Positions 28,191 to 40,186 of a stretch of DNA of 64,000 nucleotides are shown piece after piece. The first letter of the stretch is position 1, and every line of letters starts with the position of its first letter. Source of the DNA: Billgrantia desiderata (lineage in GTDB: Bacteria > Pseudomonadota > Gammaproteobacteria > Pseudomonadales > Halomonadaceae); NCBI GenBank assembly GCA_011742915.1, contig JAAQTN010000005.1, positions 1-64,000 of the forward strand, read 5' to 3'. The notes under the pieces are model-generated. The model made no database searches. It had not been told where the DNA came from and saw only the letters and a list, made by a program, of their open reading frames with translations. A program made the position numbers and the translations under genes.

Positions 28191-28625
28191 ATGAAACTCA
28201 ACACGCTGAGCCCGGCACCGGGCTCCAAGCACGCCGAGAAGCGCGTCGGCCGTGGTATCGGTTCCGGTCTGGGCAAGACCGGCGGCCGTGGCCACAAGGG
28301 TCAGAAGTCGCGCAGTGGCGGCACCGTGAAGCCCGGCTTCGAGGGCGGCCAGATGCCGCTGCAGCGGCGCCTGCCCAAGTTCGGCTTCACCTCCATGAAG
28401 TCGCTGGTCTCCGAAGAGGTGCGCCTGAGCGAACTGGCCAAGGTCGAGGGTGACGAAGTCACTCTGGAGACCCTGAAGCAGGCCAACGTTCTCAAGGACG
28501 CCACTCTGCACGCGAAGATCATTCTTTCCGGCGACGTCAACAAGGCGGTCACCGTTCGCGGCGTCAAGGTCACCAAGGGTGCCCGTGCCGCGATCGAAGC
28601 TGCCGGCGGCAAGGTAGAGGACTAA
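28191..28625 (+). CDS. rplO: 50S ribosomal protein L15
   Basis: Late assembly protein. The 144-residue protein has a Gly/Arg-rich N-terminal extension ([20 protein letters not shown]) and [15 protein letters not shown]. Three bases separate it from rpmD. The secY ATG follows its stop directly. Confidence 0.98.
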   Translation: MKLNTLSPAPGSKHAEKRVGRGIGSGLGKTGGRGHKGQKSRSGGTVKPGFEGGQMPLQRRLPKFGFTSMKSLVSEEVRLSELAKVEGDEVTLETLKQANVLKDATLHAKIILSGDVNKAVTVRGVKVTKGARAAIEAAGGKVED

Positions 28626-29957
28626 ATGGCCAAGTCAGGAAACATGCCGGCGATGGGCAGCGGTCTGAGTGAACTGTGGGCGCGTCTGCGCTTCGTGCTC
28701 CTCGCCATCGTGGTGTACCGTATCGGTGCCCATATTCCCGTTCCCGGTATCAATCCTGACCAGCTTGCTGCCTTGTTCAGGGAGCAGCAGGGCACCATCC
28801 TGGGCATGTTCAACATGTTCTCGGGTGGCGCCCTGGAGCGCATGAGCATCATGGCGCTGGGCATCATGCCCTACATCTCCGCGTCGATCATCATGCAGCT
28901 GCTGACCGCCGTCTCGCCCCACCTCGAGCAGTTGAAGAAGGAGGGCGAGGCCGGTCGCCGCAAGATCAGCCAGTACACCCGCTACGGTACCGTGCTGCTG
29001 GCGTTCGTCCAGGCCACCGGCATGTCGGTGGGCCTGGCCAGCCAGGGCATCGCCTACAGCGCTGACTTCAGCTTCTATTTCACTGCCATCGTCACCTTCG
29101 TGTCGGGTGCAGTGTTCCTGATGTGGCTGGGCGAGCAGATCACCGAAAAGGGTATCGGCAACGGTATCTCGCTGCTGATCTTCGCCGGTATCGTCGCTGG
29201 CCTGCCGGGTGCGGTAGGGCAGGCGTTCGAGCTGGCCCGCAACGAAGGCGCGTGGAACGTGCTGCCGCTGCTGGCCCTCTCCGTGCTGGGCGTGGCGACC
29301 GTGGCCTTCGTGGTCTTCATCGAACGCGGCCAGCGCCGTATCACGGTGAACTATCCGCGGCGCCAGGTCGGCAACAAGATGTATGCCGGGCAGAGCAGCT
29401 ATCTGCCGCTGAAGGTGAACATGGCGGGCGTGATTCCGCCGATCTTCGCTTCCAGCATCCTGCTGTTCCCTGCCTCCATCGGCCAGTGGGTCGGAGCGGG
29501 CGACGGCATGGAGTGGTTGCAGCGTGCTTCCCAGGCCCTGGGCCCGGGACAGCCGCTCTACATCTTGCTTTTCGGCGCGGCGGTGATATTCTTCTGCTTC
29601 TTTTACACAGCACTGGTCTTCAATCCCAAGGATGTCGCTGACAACCTCAAGAAGTCAGGGGCCTTCCTCCCGGGTATTCGTCCTGGTGAGCAGACCGCTC
29701 GCTATGTCGACAAGGTCATGACCCGTCTGACCCTGTGCGGCGCCCTGTACATCACTGCGGTTTCCCTGATGCCCCAGTTCCTGATCGTGGCGTGGAACGT
29801 GCCGTTCTTCTTCGGCGGTACCGCGCTGTTGATCATCGTGGTGGTCATCATGGACTTCATGGCCCAGGTGCAGTCGCATCTCATGTCGCACCAGTACGAG
29901 TCGGTGATGAAGAAGTCCAACCTGAAAGGCTATGGCAGCGGCGGCATCATGCGCTGA
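28626..29957 (+). CDS. secY: Preprotein translocase subunit SecY
   Basis: Ten-helix channel of the Sec translocon in the inner membrane. The 443-residue protein begins near [20 protein letters not shown]. It has [11 protein letters not shown] in the plug region and the conserved cytosolic loop [15 protein letters not shown]. Start and rplO stop are adjacent, so coupling is likely. GAGGA in the end of rplO is its ribosome site. Confidence 0.98.
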   Translation: MAKSGNMPAMGSGLSELWARLRFVLLAIVVYRIGAHIPVPGINPDQLAALFREQQGTILGMFNMFSGGALERMSIMALGIMPYISASIIMQLLTAVSPHLEQLKKEGEAGRRKISQYTRYGTVLLAFVQATGMSVGLASQGIAYSADFSFYFTAIVTFVSGAVFLMWLGEQITEKGIGNGISLLIFAGIVAGLPGAVGQAFELARNEGAWNVLPLLALSVLGVATVAFVVFIERGQRRITVNYPRRQVGNKMYAGQSSYLPLKVNMAGVIPPIFASSILLFPASIGQWVGAGDGMEWLQRASQALGPGQPLYILLFGAAVIFFCFFYTALVFNPKDVADNLKKSGAFLPGIRPGEQTARYVDKVMTRLTLCGALYITAVSLMPQFLIVAWNVPFFFGGTALLIIVVVIMDFMAQVQSHLMSHQYESVMKKSNLKGYGSGGIMR

Positions 29958-30007
29958 GTGGCGCTGCCGGTGACAAGGCGCGCCGCGCCGATTTTGGAGA
30001 AGGAACG

Positions 30008-30121
30008 ATGAAAGTTCGAGCTTCCGTCAAGAAGATGTGCCGTAACTGCAAGATCATTCGGCGCAATGGCGCGGTTCGCGTCATCTGTGTCGAGCCGCGG
30101 CACAAGCAGCGCCAGGGTTGA
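30008..30121 (+). CDS. rpmJ: 50S ribosomal protein L36 (zinc form)
   Basis: The 37-residue protein [15 protein letters not shown]... keeps the zinc ligands Cys11, Cys14, Cys27 and His32, the Zn-binding form replaced by a zinc-free paralogue in zinc limitation in many bacteria. GGAGAAGG precedes the ATG. Confidence 0.97.
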   Translation: MKVRASVKKMCRNCKIIRRNGAVRVICVEPRHKQRQG

Positions 30122-30149
30122 TTCTGGCGTTTGTGGATAAGTGGTGCCG

Positions 30150-30186
30150 GCATGCCCCTTGCCCTGAGAAGGGTAAAGGGGTATGC
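30150..30186 (+). promoter_or_regulatory. Large hairpin in the rpsM leader (possible S4 control site)
   Basis: A 16-bp stem with one bulged A and a GAGA loop occupies 30150-30186 in the 122-base gap between rpmJ and rpsM. In E. coli the alpha-operon S4 repressor site, a pseudoknot, lies just before rpsM. Position suggests the same role; a short CCTTTTG downstream leaves weak terminator activity possible. Confidence 0.5.
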
Positions 30187-30243
30187 TGTTGCGCCTTTTG
30201 TAGTAACTAATCGAGCAAGCCGCTCAAATTTCGGAGAAAGCTG

Positions 30244-30600
30244 ATGGCCCGTATTGCAGGCGTCAATATCCCGGACAACAAGCATGCGGCGATCTCGCTG
30301 ACCTATATCTTCGGGATTGGCCGTACGCGCGCGCAGGACATCTGCGCCGCTGCCGGCATCGCGCCGACCACCAAGATCCAGGACCTCTCTTCTGAAGAAG
30401 TGGATGCCCTGCGTACCGAGGTTGGCAAGTACACCGTGGAAGGTGACCTTCGTCGTGATGTGACGCTGAACATCAAGCGTCTCATGGACCTGGGTTGCTA
30501 TCGTGGTCTGCGTCATCGTCGTAGTCTTCCGCTGCGTGGTCAGCGGACCAAGACTAACGCGCGCACCCGCAAGGGCCCGCGTAAGCCGATCCGCAAGTAA
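30244..30600 (+). CDS. rpsM: 30S ribosomal protein S13
   Basis: Head protein forming inter-subunit bridges. The 118-residue protein starts [15 protein letters not shown] and ends with the basic tail [25 protein letters not shown], typical of S13. It heads the alpha operon block. Confidence 0.98.
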   Translation: MARIAGVNIPDNKHAAISLTYIFGIGRTRAQDICAAAGIAPTTKIQDLSSEEVDALRTEVGKYTVEGDLRRDVTLNIKRLMDLGCYRGLRHRRSLPLRGQRTKTNARTRKGPRKPIRK

Positions 30601-30639
30601 CACGCACGTTCTGGCGTAAAGACAGGAATAGACATCAAC

Positions 30640-31026
30640 ATGGCTAACCCGCGTAGCAACCGTAAAAAGGTTAAAAAGCAGGTAGTGGACGCCGTTGCGC
30701 ACATCCATGCCTCTTTTAACAACACGATCGTGACGATCACAGACCGCCAGGGCAATGCTCTCTCCTGGGCAACTGCCGGTGGTTCGGGTTTTCGTGGTTC
30801 TCGCAAGAGCACCCCGTTCGCTGCTCAAGTGGCAAGCGAACGTGCAGCGACCGCTGCAGCCGAGTATGGTGTGAAAAACGTCGACGTGCTGGTCAAGGGC
30901 CCCGGTCCTGGCCGTGAATCCGCCGTGCGCGCTCTGAGCGCCGCCGGCTTCCGCGTGCAGAGCATCACTGACGCGACGCCCATTCCCCACAATGGCTGCC
31001 GTCCGCCGAAGAAACGCCGCGTTTAA
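30640..31026 (+). CDS. rpsK: 30S ribosomal protein S11
   Basis: Platform protein near the mRNA exit. The 128-residue protein has [20 protein letters not shown] and ends [12 protein letters not shown], both diagnostic. Confidence 0.98.
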   Translation: MANPRSNRKKVKKQVVDAVAHIHASFNNTIVTITDRQGNALSWATAGGSGFRGSRKSTPFAAQVASERAATAAAEYGVKNVDVLVKGPGPGRESAVRALSAAGFRVQSITDATPIPHNGCRPPKKRRV

Positions 31027-31038
31027 GGAGACAGATTC

Positions 31039-31659
31039 ATGGCTCGTTATATTGGACCGAAGTGCAAACTGTCTCGTCGTGAAGGCACCGACCTCTTCCT
31101 CAAGAGCGGTGTGACTCCCTTCGAGAAGAAGTGCAAATCCGAGCAGATTCCGGGTGTGCACGGCCAGCGCCGTCAGCGTCTTTCCGACTACGGCTTGCAG
31201 CTTCGCGAGAAGCAGAAAGTGCGTCGTATCTACGGCGTACTCGAAAAGCAGTTCCGCAGCTACTACAAGGAGGCCGCCCGTCGCTCCGGCGCCACCGGCG
31301 AAGTCCTGCTGCAGCTGCTCGAATCCCGACTGGACAACGTCGTCTACCGCATGGGCTTCGGCTCCACTCGTTCCGAGGCACGCCAGCTGGTGAGCCACAA
31401 GGCGATCGCGGTCAACGGCCGCACCGTCAACGTGGCTTCCTATCAGGTCAAGCCCGGTGACGTGGTTTCCGTTCGCGAGAAGGCGAAGAACCAGGCGCGC
31501 ATCCAGAGTGCTCTCTCCATCGCTGCCAATCGTGGCGACGTCGCCTGGATCGAGGTCGACGCGAAGAAGATGGAAGGCACCTTCAAGGCTATCCCGGAGC
31601 GCGGCGATCTGTCGGCCGACATCAACGAAAACCTGATCGTCGAGCTGTACTCGAAGTAA
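31039..31659 (+). CDS. rpsD: 30S ribosomal protein S4
   Basis: Primary 16S-binding protein and, in E. coli, alpha-operon repressor. The 206-residue protein begins [20 protein letters not shown]. It has the S4 RNA-binding motif [20 protein letters not shown] and [17 protein letters not shown]. Length equals E. coli. Confidence 0.98.
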   Translation: MARYIGPKCKLSRREGTDLFLKSGVTPFEKKCKSEQIPGVHGQRRQRLSDYGLQLREKQKVRRIYGVLEKQFRSYYKEAARRSGATGEVLLQLLESRLDNVVYRMGFGSTRSEARQLVSHKAIAVNGRTVNVASYQVKPGDVVSVREKAKNQARIQSALSIAANRGDVAWIEVDAKKMEGTFKAIPERGDLSADINENLIVELYSK

Positions 31660-31678
31660 GCGTCGCTGACCGCGTCGC

Positions 31679-31698
31679 GCCGGCCCTTCGGGGCCGGC
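31679..31698 (+). promoter_or_regulatory. UUCG-tetraloop hairpin between rpsD and rpoA
   Basis: GCCGGCCC and GGGCCGGC enclose TTCG, forming a very stable 8-bp hairpin with no U-tract. It may protect or process the mRNA, or tune rpoA relative to ribosomal genes. Confidence 0.6.
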
Positions 31699-31741
31699 AG
31701 CGAGTACCGAGTAACCGTTAGGCAGCCTCAAAGGTGTAGTT

Positions 31742-32740
31742 ATGCAGCGTTCAGTGACAGAGTTTCTCCGTCCGCGCGATATCAAGGTCGAAGAGATCAG
31801 CGCGCATCACGCGAAGATCGTGCTCGAGCCGTTCGAGCGTGGCTTTGGCCATACCCTGGGCAATGCGCTGCGTCGCATCCTGCTCTCGTCCATGCCCGGC
31901 TGCGCCGTGGTGGAAGTCGAGATCGCGGGTGTCGAGCATGAGTACAGCGCGATCGAGGGTGTTCAGGAAGATGTCATCGAGATTCTCCTGAACCTCAAGG
32001 ACGTGGCCATCCGCATGCACAGTCGCGACGAGGCAGTGCTCTCGCTGAACAAGCAGGGCCCGGCCGTGGTGACCGCGGGCGACATCGTCCTCGATCACGA
32101 CGTCGAGATCGTCAATCCGGAGCACGTCATCGCTCACGTCAACGAGGGTGCCGAGCTCAAGATGCAGCTCAAGATCGCTCGTGGCCGTGGCTATGAGCCG
32201 GCGGATGCCCGTGTCGGCGCCGACGACGAGTCGCGTGCCATCGGCCGCCTGCAGCTGGATGCCACCTTCAGCCCCGTGCGTCGCGTCTCGTACGCCGTCG
32301 ATGCCGCGCGTGTCGAGCAGCGTACCGATCTGGACAAGCTGATCATCGACCTGGAAACCGACGGCACCCTGGATCCGGAAGAGGCCATCCGTCGCAGCGC
32401 CACCATCCTGCAGGAGCAGCTGGCAGCGTTCGTCGACCTGGAAGCCGACAAGGAGCAGGAGATCGAGGAGGAAGAGGATCACGTCGATCCGATCCTGCTG
32501 CGCCCCGTAGACGATCTCGAGTTGACCGTCCGCAGTGCCAACTGCCTGAAGGCCGAGAACATCTACTACATCGGCGACTTGATTCAGCGCACCGAAGTCG
32601 AGCTGCTCAAGACGCCGAACCTCGGCAAGAAGTCTTTGAACGAAATCAAGGACGTGTTGGCTGCTCGCGGTCTTTCCCTCGGCATGCGGCTGGAGAACTG
32701 GCCGCCGGCGAGCCTGAAGGACGACAAGGCCTCTGCGTGA
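31742..32740 (+). CDS. rpoA: DNA-directed RNA polymerase subunit alpha
   Basis: Assembles RNA polymerase and contacts activators and UP elements. The 332-residue protein has the dimerisation domain with [20 protein letters not shown]. The C-terminal domain has [17 protein letters not shown] and [19 protein letters not shown], with the DNA-contacting Arg and Asn/Lys residues kept. It lies between rpsD and rplQ as in E. coli. Confidence 0.99.
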   Translation: MQRSVTEFLRPRDIKVEEISAHHAKIVLEPFERGFGHTLGNALRRILLSSMPGCAVVEVEIAGVEHEYSAIEGVQEDVIEILLNLKDVAIRMHSRDEAVLSLNKQGPAVVTAGDIVLDHDVEIVNPEHVIAHVNEGAELKMQLKIARGRGYEPADARVGADDESRAIGRLQLDATFSPVRRVSYAVDAARVEQRTDLDKLIIDLETDGTLDPEEAIRRSATILQEQLAAFVDLEADKEQEIEEEEDHVDPILLRPVDDLELTVRSANCLKAENIYYIGDLIQRTEVELLKTPNLGKKSLNEIKDVLAARGLSLGMRLENWPPASLKDDKASA

Positions 32741-32779
32741 GCGTCGACTCGAGTCCCAGTTTGGTAAGGAATTGCAACC

Positions 32780-33175
32780 ATGCGTCATCGTAAGAGTGGT
32801 CGTCATCTAAATCGCACCAGCTCGCATCGTCAGGCCATGTTCAAGAACATGAGCGTGTCGCTGATCGAGCACGAAGTGATCAAGACAACCCTGCCCAAGG
32901 CCAAGGAGCTGCGTCGCGTCATCGAGCCGCTGATCACCCTGGCCAAGCAGGACAGCGTCGCCAACCGTCGTCTGGCCTTCAGCCGCACCCGCTCCAAGGA
33001 AGCGGTCGGCAAGCTCTTCAACGAGCTGGGTCCGCGTTACGCCGAGCGTCCGGGCGGTTACGTCCGTATCCTCAAGTGCGGTTTCCGCACCGGCGACAAC
33101 GCCCCCATGGCCTTCGTCGAACTCGTCGACCGTCCGGTCGTCGAGGAGGTCGAGGAAGCCGCCGCCGAGGAGTGA
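32780..33175 (+). CDS. rplQ: 50S ribosomal protein L17
   Basis: Tunnel-exit protein. The 131-residue product starts [21 protein letters not shown] and ends with a family-typical acidic tail. It is the last gene of the ribosomal block; a strong terminator follows. Confidence 0.98.
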   Translation: MRHRKSGRHLNRTSSHRQAMFKNMSVSLIEHEVIKTTLPKAKELRRVIEPLITLAKQDSVANRRLAFSRTRSKEAVGKLFNELGPRYAERPGGYVRILKCGFRTGDNAPMAFVELVDRPVVEEVEEAAAEE

Positions 33176-33221
33176 TCCCCGGCAGCGGGCCCGGCCCGGC
33201 AGCGCTGTAGCGGTAGCAACG

Positions 33222-33255
33222 AAAAACCCGGCTTCTCACGAAGCCGGGTTTTTTT
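33222..33255. terminator. Bidirectional terminator rplQ/uvrA
   Basis: A 14-bp perfect stem AAAAACCCGGCTTC/GAAGCCGGGTTTTT with TCAC loop has T-runs on both strands. It serves the convergent rplQ (+) and uvrA (-). Confidence 0.95.
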
Positions 33256-33271
33256 GTGGCAGGCAGCGGCG

Positions 33272-36133
<2,862 letters not shown>

Positions 36134-36164
36134 TCCCACCTCATGGTGCGCTGGCAAAACCTCG

Positions 36165-36194
36165 ATTATACGCCTGCGACGCAATGCGCGCCAA
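36165..36194 (-). promoter_or_regulatory. Putative sigma-70 promoter of uvrA
   Basis: On the minus strand TTGGCG (36194-36189) and a consensus TATAAT (36170-36165) are 18 bases apart, about 30 bases before the uvrA ATG. Confidence 0.65.
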
Positions 36195-36213
36195 AGCGCC
36201 GCTGGTCGGAACG

Positions 36214-36242
36214 TTTCCTGTGCGGGCCGGAATCGTTAGAAT
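36214..36242 (+). promoter_or_regulatory. Putative sigma-70 promoter of the MFS gene
   Basis: TTTCCT at 36214-36219 and TAGAAT at 36237-36242 are 17 bases apart, 56 bases before the MFS start. The layout resembles the birA promoter. Confidence 0.5.
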
Positions 36243-36298
36243 AGTCGGCTCATCTTGAGGGCTGCGGCCCGCCTACCCATGGAATCGTCTGACTCCCT

Positions 36299-37687
36299 AT
36301 GCGCAAGCTCTCTGGACTGCTGCTAGCCTCCGAACGGCGAGCCATCACCGGCCTGGCCAGCCTGTATGCCACGCGCATGTTGGGGCTGTTCATGGTACTG
36401 CCGGTTCTGGCGCTGTACGCCGACGAGCTGGTCGGTGCCACGCCGCTGCTGGTGGGGCTGGCGCTGGGCGCGTACGGCTTGACCCAGGCGCTGCTGCAGA
36501 TCCCCTTCGGCCTGCTCTCCGACCGCCTGGGCCGCAAGCCGGTGATCGCGGCCGGGCTGCTGCTGTTCGTGATCGGCAGCGTGGTGGCGGCCAATGCCGA
36601 TACCATCGGCGGGGTGATCCTGGGGCGCTGCCTACAGGGCAGCGGGGCGGTGGCGGCGGCGATCATGGCGCTGCTGGCCGATCAGACCCGCGAGCAGGTG
36701 CGCACCGCGGCCATGGCCACCATCGGTCTCTCCATCGGCGTGGCGTTTGCCGTGGCCATGGTGCTGGGCCCCTGGCTGGCCGCGACGTTCGGCCTCTCGT
36801 CGGTGTTCTGGTTCACTGCCCTGCTGGCCGCATTGGGGCTGGTGGTATTGTGGAAACTGGTGCCCCCGGCGCCACGTCGGCTGCGCCATCGCGATGTGGG
36901 CATCGATCGCCGTCAGCTGGCCACCATGCTCACTCGCGCCGATCTGTGGCGGCTGGACCTGTCGATCTTTGCCCTGCACCTGGTGTTGATGGCGATTTTC
37001 GTTGCCGTACCCTTTCGTCTGGTCGAGGCGGGCATCGAGGCCGAGCGTCATGGCCTGACCTATCTCGGTATCATGGCGCTGGCCTTCGTCGGCATGGTGC
37101 CGCTGGTGGTCGTCGCCGAGAAGCGTCAGCGCATGCGCGGCATGAGTCTGGCGGCGATCGCCGCGATCTGTACAAGTCTGGTCGGGCTGGCCGCTTTCGC
37201 CACTGGCTGGTCGCTGTTCGCCTGGCTGCTGCTGTTCTTCGTCGCGTTCAATCTGCTGGAGGCGATGCTGCCTTCGATGTTGAGCAAGCTGGCGCCGGCC
37301 GGGGCCAAGGGCACGGCGATGGGCGTCTATTCCACCAGCCAGTTCCTGGGCGCCTTCTGCGGCGGCGTGCTGGGGGGCTTTCTGGCTCAGCAGTGGGGAC
37401 TGTCAGCGGTGTTCGCCGGCAGCGCCGCGCTGGTCGGCATCTGGTGGCTGCTGATGCTGGGCATGCCCGCCGTGCCGCATCTGTCCAGCGAGGTGGTGGC
37501 CCTAGACGACGACCAGCACGGCGATGCCCTCGACACGCTGATGGCGAGTTTCGCCGAGGTGGCCGGCGTTGAGGACGTGATGGTCGTTCCCGAGGAGCGA
37601 GTGGCGTATCTTAAGGTAGATCGGCGTCGCCTCGACGAGGATGCCCTGGCGCGCCTGATCCGTTCGAGTCGCAACCGGGGCGGCTAG
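36299..37687 (+). CDS. YajR-like major facilitator superfamily transporter
   Basis: Inner-membrane transporter of the drug:proton antiporter type; substrate unknown. The 462-residue protein has twelve predicted hydrophobic segments, the loop 2-3 signature GLLSDRLGRKPVI and GRCLQGSGAVAAAIMALLAD in helix 4-5. After the last helix a soluble tail of about 65 residues (LASFAEVAGVEDVMVVPEE-like, then VAYLKVDRRRLDEDAL) resembles the ferredoxin-like YAM domain of E. coli YajR (454 residues). It sits between uvrA and ssb, an arrangement common in gammaproteobacteria. No clear ribosome site was seen. Confidence 0.85.
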   Translation: MRKLSGLLLASERRAITGLASLYATRMLGLFMVLPVLALYADELVGATPLLVGLALGAYGLTQALLQIPFGLLSDRLGRKPVIAAGLLLFVIGSVVAANADTIGGVILGRCLQGSGAVAAAIMALLADQTREQVRTAAMATIGLSIGVAFAVAMVLGPWLAATFGLSSVFWFTALLAALGLVVLWKLVPPAPRRLRHRDVGIDRRQLATMLTRADLWRLDLSIFALHLVLMAIFVAVPFRLVEAGIEAERHGLTYLGIMALAFVGMVPLVVVAEKRQRMRGMSLAAIAAICTSLVGLAAFATGWSLFAWLLLFFVAFNLLEAMLPSMLSKLAPAGAKGTAMGVYSTSQFLGAFCGGVLGGFLAQQWGLSAVFAGSAALVGIWWLLMLGMPAVPHLSSEVVALDDDQHGDALDTLMASFAEVAGVEDVMVVPEERVAYLKVDRRRLDEDALARLIRSSRNRGG

Positions 37688-37759
37688 TCTGCCGCTTGGG
37701 CGTAGCTCCGGTCGGCCGTTTCATTACAATGCACATTCATTTGATAGAGGGAGTCCAGC

Positions 37760-38404
37760 ATGGCCCGTGGCGTCAACAAGGTCATACTCATCGGCAACCT
37801 GGGGCAGGATCCCGAGGTGCGTTTCATGCCGTCCGGCAGTCCCGTCGCCAACCTGCGCGTCGCCACTACCGACACTTGGACCGACAAGCAGAGCGGCCAG
37901 CGCCAGGAGCGCACCGAGTGGCACTCGGTGGTGCTGTTCAACCGCCTGGCCGAGATCGCCCAGCAGTATCTGAAGAAGGGCTCTCGGGTCTATCTCGAGG
38001 GGCGTCTGCAGACGCGCAAGTGGCAGGGGCAGGACGGTCAGGATCGCTATACCACCGAGATCGTCTGCAACGACATGCAGATGCTCGATACCCGTAGCGG
38101 CGACTTCGGCGGCCAGGCGGGTGCCGGCATGCCGCAGCAGCAGGCTGGCTACGGGGCGCCTCAGGGCGCACCCATGCAGCAGCAGGGTGGCTATGGTGCT
38201 CCGCCGCCTGCTCAAGGTGCCGGCTTCGGCGGCGCCCCCCAACAGGGCGGCTATGGCGGTGGCCAACCCCAGCAGCAGCGCCCGGTGCAGGGCGGCCAGC
38301 CTCAGCAGGGCGGTCAGCCTCAGCAGGGCGGCCAGAAGCAGAACAACTACGGTGCGCCCGATCCCGGCAGCTTCGACGATTTCGACGACGAGATCCCGTT
38401 CTGA
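37760..38404 (+). CDS. ssb: Single-stranded DNA-binding protein
   Basis: Tetrameric protein coating single-stranded DNA in replication and repair. The 214 residues comprise an OB fold (1-115, [40 protein letters not shown]), a Gly/Gln/Pro-rich disordered linker (about 116-195), and the acidic partner-binding tip DDFDDEIPF. The linker is longer than in E. coli SSB (178 residues) and holds near-perfect repeats of QPQQGG. GAGGGAG precedes the ATG. Confidence 0.97.
   Translation: MARGVNKVILIGNLGQDPEVRFMPSGSPVANLRVATTDTWTDKQSGQRQERTEWHSVVLFNRLAEIAQQYLKKGSRVYLEGRLQTRKWQGQDGQDRYTTEIVCNDMQMLDTRSGDFGGQAGAGMPQQQAGYGAPQGAPMQQQGGYGAPPPAQGAGFGGAPQQGGYGGGQPQQQRPVQGGQPQQGGQPQQGGQKQNNYGAPDPGSFDDFDDEIPF
38294..38341 (+). 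repeat. 18-base tandem repeat in the ssb linker
   Basis: Two full and one partial copy of an 18-base unit encoding GQPQQG lie in tandem; copies differ by single bases. Such repeats can expand or contract by slippage and change linker length in frame. Confidence 0.8.
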
Positions 38405-38435
38405 CGCTGCTCGTCCCAGGCTGCCGGAGGCTATC

Positions 38436-39329
38436 GTGAAGCTGTTGGTACTGGATGCCGGCCACTGCCTCAACCTGGCGTTGGCCAGGCTGGCGCATCG
38501 GCGTAGTGACACCGAACTCGTCATCAGGCCCGGTTTGAACATCGATGCCGCGCTGCTGCGTGAGGTGGCGCCGGCTGCGGTGATCATTCCGCCGCTCTCG
38601 GCGCCGATGGAGATCGAGCCGGCCGCCGTGGTGGCGCATGGCGAGGGGGTGGACGCCTGCCTGGCAGCGTGCCGCGAGACCGATACGCCGCTGGTCTGGT
38701 GCGTCTCCGACCAGCTCTACCAGGACGGCTTCGAAACGCCCATCGACGAGCACGTGATTCCGGCGCCCCGCGACGAGAGCCTGCGTCGTCTGATCGCCAT
38801 CGGCGACCGCATCCGTGCCGGCCATCCGCGCCATCTGATCGTGCGGCTGGGCCCGCTGTTCGCCCTGGAGGGCGGGCATGCCTGGCTCAGCGGGGTGATC
38901 GACAGCCTGGTTACCGGGGAAGAGGTGCGCGCGGCGCAGGATGTGGTCTTCTGTCCCACCGCCGCCGACGCCGTGGCCATGGCCCTGGTCGGCATGCTGC
39001 ATCAGCTGGCCTGCGGCTCGAACGCCTGGGGTGCCTACCACCTGGCAGGCACGGAGCCGGTCAGCGCCTACACCTTCACCACTATGGTGCGCACCCAGCT
39101 TTCGACCCGGCTCGAGGGCCTGGGCGAGCAGATCGAGCTGGGCGAGGTCAAGCCGCTCAAGCATCACCATGACCAGCCGCTGCGCCGGGTGCTGAACTGT
39201 CGACGGGTGCTGGAGGCGTTCGGCGTGCACCAGAAGCCCTGGCGTCTGGAGGTGGGGCGTCTGCTCGACGAGTGGTGCCAGGCGCGCCGCACCAGCCGGC
39301 TCGATGAAGAGGGCGGCACGACCTCATGA
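38436..39329 (+). CDS. RmlD-like/SDR-family protein with degenerate nucleotide motif
   Basis: The 297-residue protein has the overall layout of the sugar-nucleotide reductase (RmlD) branch of extended SDRs: an N-terminal beta-alpha unit MKLLVLDAG, a middle segment LIVRLGPLFALEG, then GAYHLAGTEPVSAYTFTTMV and a C-terminal RRVLEAFGV. The normal GxxGxxG dinucleotide motif is replaced by DAGHCLNLAL, and no YxxxK catalytic pair is evident, so it may be non-catalytic. GTG 38436 follows GGAGG; the frame is open upstream within ssb without meaning. It overlaps the acyltransferase gene by four bases (ATGA), suggesting linked roles in envelope or lipid metabolism. Substrate unknown. Confidence 0.65.
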   Translation: MKLLVLDAGHCLNLALARLAHRRSDTELVIRPGLNIDAALLREVAPAAVIIPPLSAPMEIEPAAVVAHGEGVDACLAACRETDTPLVWCVSDQLYQDGFETPIDEHVIPAPRDESLRRLIAIGDRIRAGHPRHLIVRLGPLFALEGGHAWLSGVIDSLVTGEEVRAAQDVVFCPTAADAVAMALVGMLHQLACGSNAWGAYHLAGTEPVSAYTFTTMVRTQLSTRLEGLGEQIELGEVKPLKHHHDQPLRRVLNCRRVLEAFGVHQKPWRLEVGRLLDEWCQARRTSRLDEEGGTTS

Positions 39330-40084
39330 ATGTGTTGCGCAGCCTGCTGTTCTATTTCGGCTATTTTTTCGCCATCCTGGTCTGTGGCGTGCTGTTCCTG
39401 CCCATTGCACCGCTGCTGGGGCTGTCGGCACGCTATCGCCTGCTCAATCTCTACAACCATTTCATCACCGCCTGGTTCCGCTGGACCTGCGGCGTGACCT
39501 ATCGGGTCCGCGGCAGAGAGCGGCTGCCGGCCGGGCCCTGCGTGATCCTGGCCAATCACCAGTGCGAGTGGGAAACCCTCTTCCTGCAGATCCTCAAGCC
39601 GCCGGTGTGCACGGTGCTCAAGCAGGAGCTGCTGCGTATCCCGATCTTCGGCTGGGGGCTCAGGCTGCTGCACCCCATCGGACTCGATCGCTCGAAGCCG
39701 GCGCGGGCCATGCGCCAGGTGTTGAGCCAGGGGGTGGCGCGCCTGCAGGAGGGGCTTTCGGTGTTGATCTTTCCCGAGGGCACTCGGGTGGATCCGGGCC
39801 AGCGCCGGCGGTACAACAAGAGCGGTGCCGTCATCGCCTGTCGTGCCGGTGTGCCGGTGGTGCCGGTGGCGCACAATGCCGGCGAGCGCTGGCCGGGGCG
39901 TCAGTGGGTGAAGAATCCGGGAGTGCTCAACGTGGTGGTGGGCGAGCCCATCGCGACCGAAGGGCGAACGCCCGAGGAAGTGCTGGTGGAAGTCGAGGCC
40001 TGGATCGAGGCGCGCCTGGCCGAGATTTCCGAAGTGCCGCGCCCGGCTGATGCCAAGCCAGCCGTGGGAGCCGGTATCGGCTGA
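39326..40084 (+). CDS. Lysophospholipid acyltransferase (PlsC-like)
   Basis: Probable 1-acyl-sn-glycerol-3-phosphate acyltransferase of the inner membrane. The 252 residues start with a long hydrophobic segment (9-34). Acyltransferase motif I reads NHQCEWET (His78, with Glu83 where the family usually has Asp in HX4D), and motif III is FPEGTR (149-154). The Glu variant is, from memory, also seen in a pseudomonad subfamily with HQSTWET, so activity is plausible. It is translationally coupled to the preceding RmlD-like gene and ends the operon at a strong terminator. fabB and fabA converge from the other side. Confidence 0.85.
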   Translation: MNVLRSLLFYFGYFFAILVCGVLFLPIAPLLGLSARYRLLNLYNHFITAWFRWTCGVTYRVRGRERLPAGPCVILANHQCEWETLFLQILKPPVCTVLKQELLRIPIFGWGLRLLHPIGLDRSKPARAMRQVLSQGVARLQEGLSVLIFPEGTRVDPGQRRRYNKSGAVIACRAGVPVVPVAHNAGERWPGRQWVKNPGVLNVVVGEPIATEGRTPEEVLVEVEAWIEARLAEISEVPRPADAKPAVGAGIG

Positions 40085-40128
40085 CCCATGCTGTTGGCCG
40101 GCTGACGTATGATGCAAGAGGCCATATG

Positions 40129-40164
40129 ACGCAAAAGGCGCCCTGCGAGGGGCGCCTTTTGCGT
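40129..40164. terminator. Bidirectional terminator plsC-like/fabB
   Basis: ACGCAAAAGGCGCC pairs with GGCGCCTTTTGCGT around a short GC-rich loop; T-runs occur on both strands inside the arms. It separates the converging acyltransferase and fabB genes. Confidence 0.85.
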
Positions 40165-40186
40165 TGGCGTGGGTCGTCTGCCTGGA

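Noticed and set aside
36134..37759. LexA-type SOS boxes near uvrA and ssb
   Set aside because: No CTGT-N8-ACAG-like element could be found in either upstream region.
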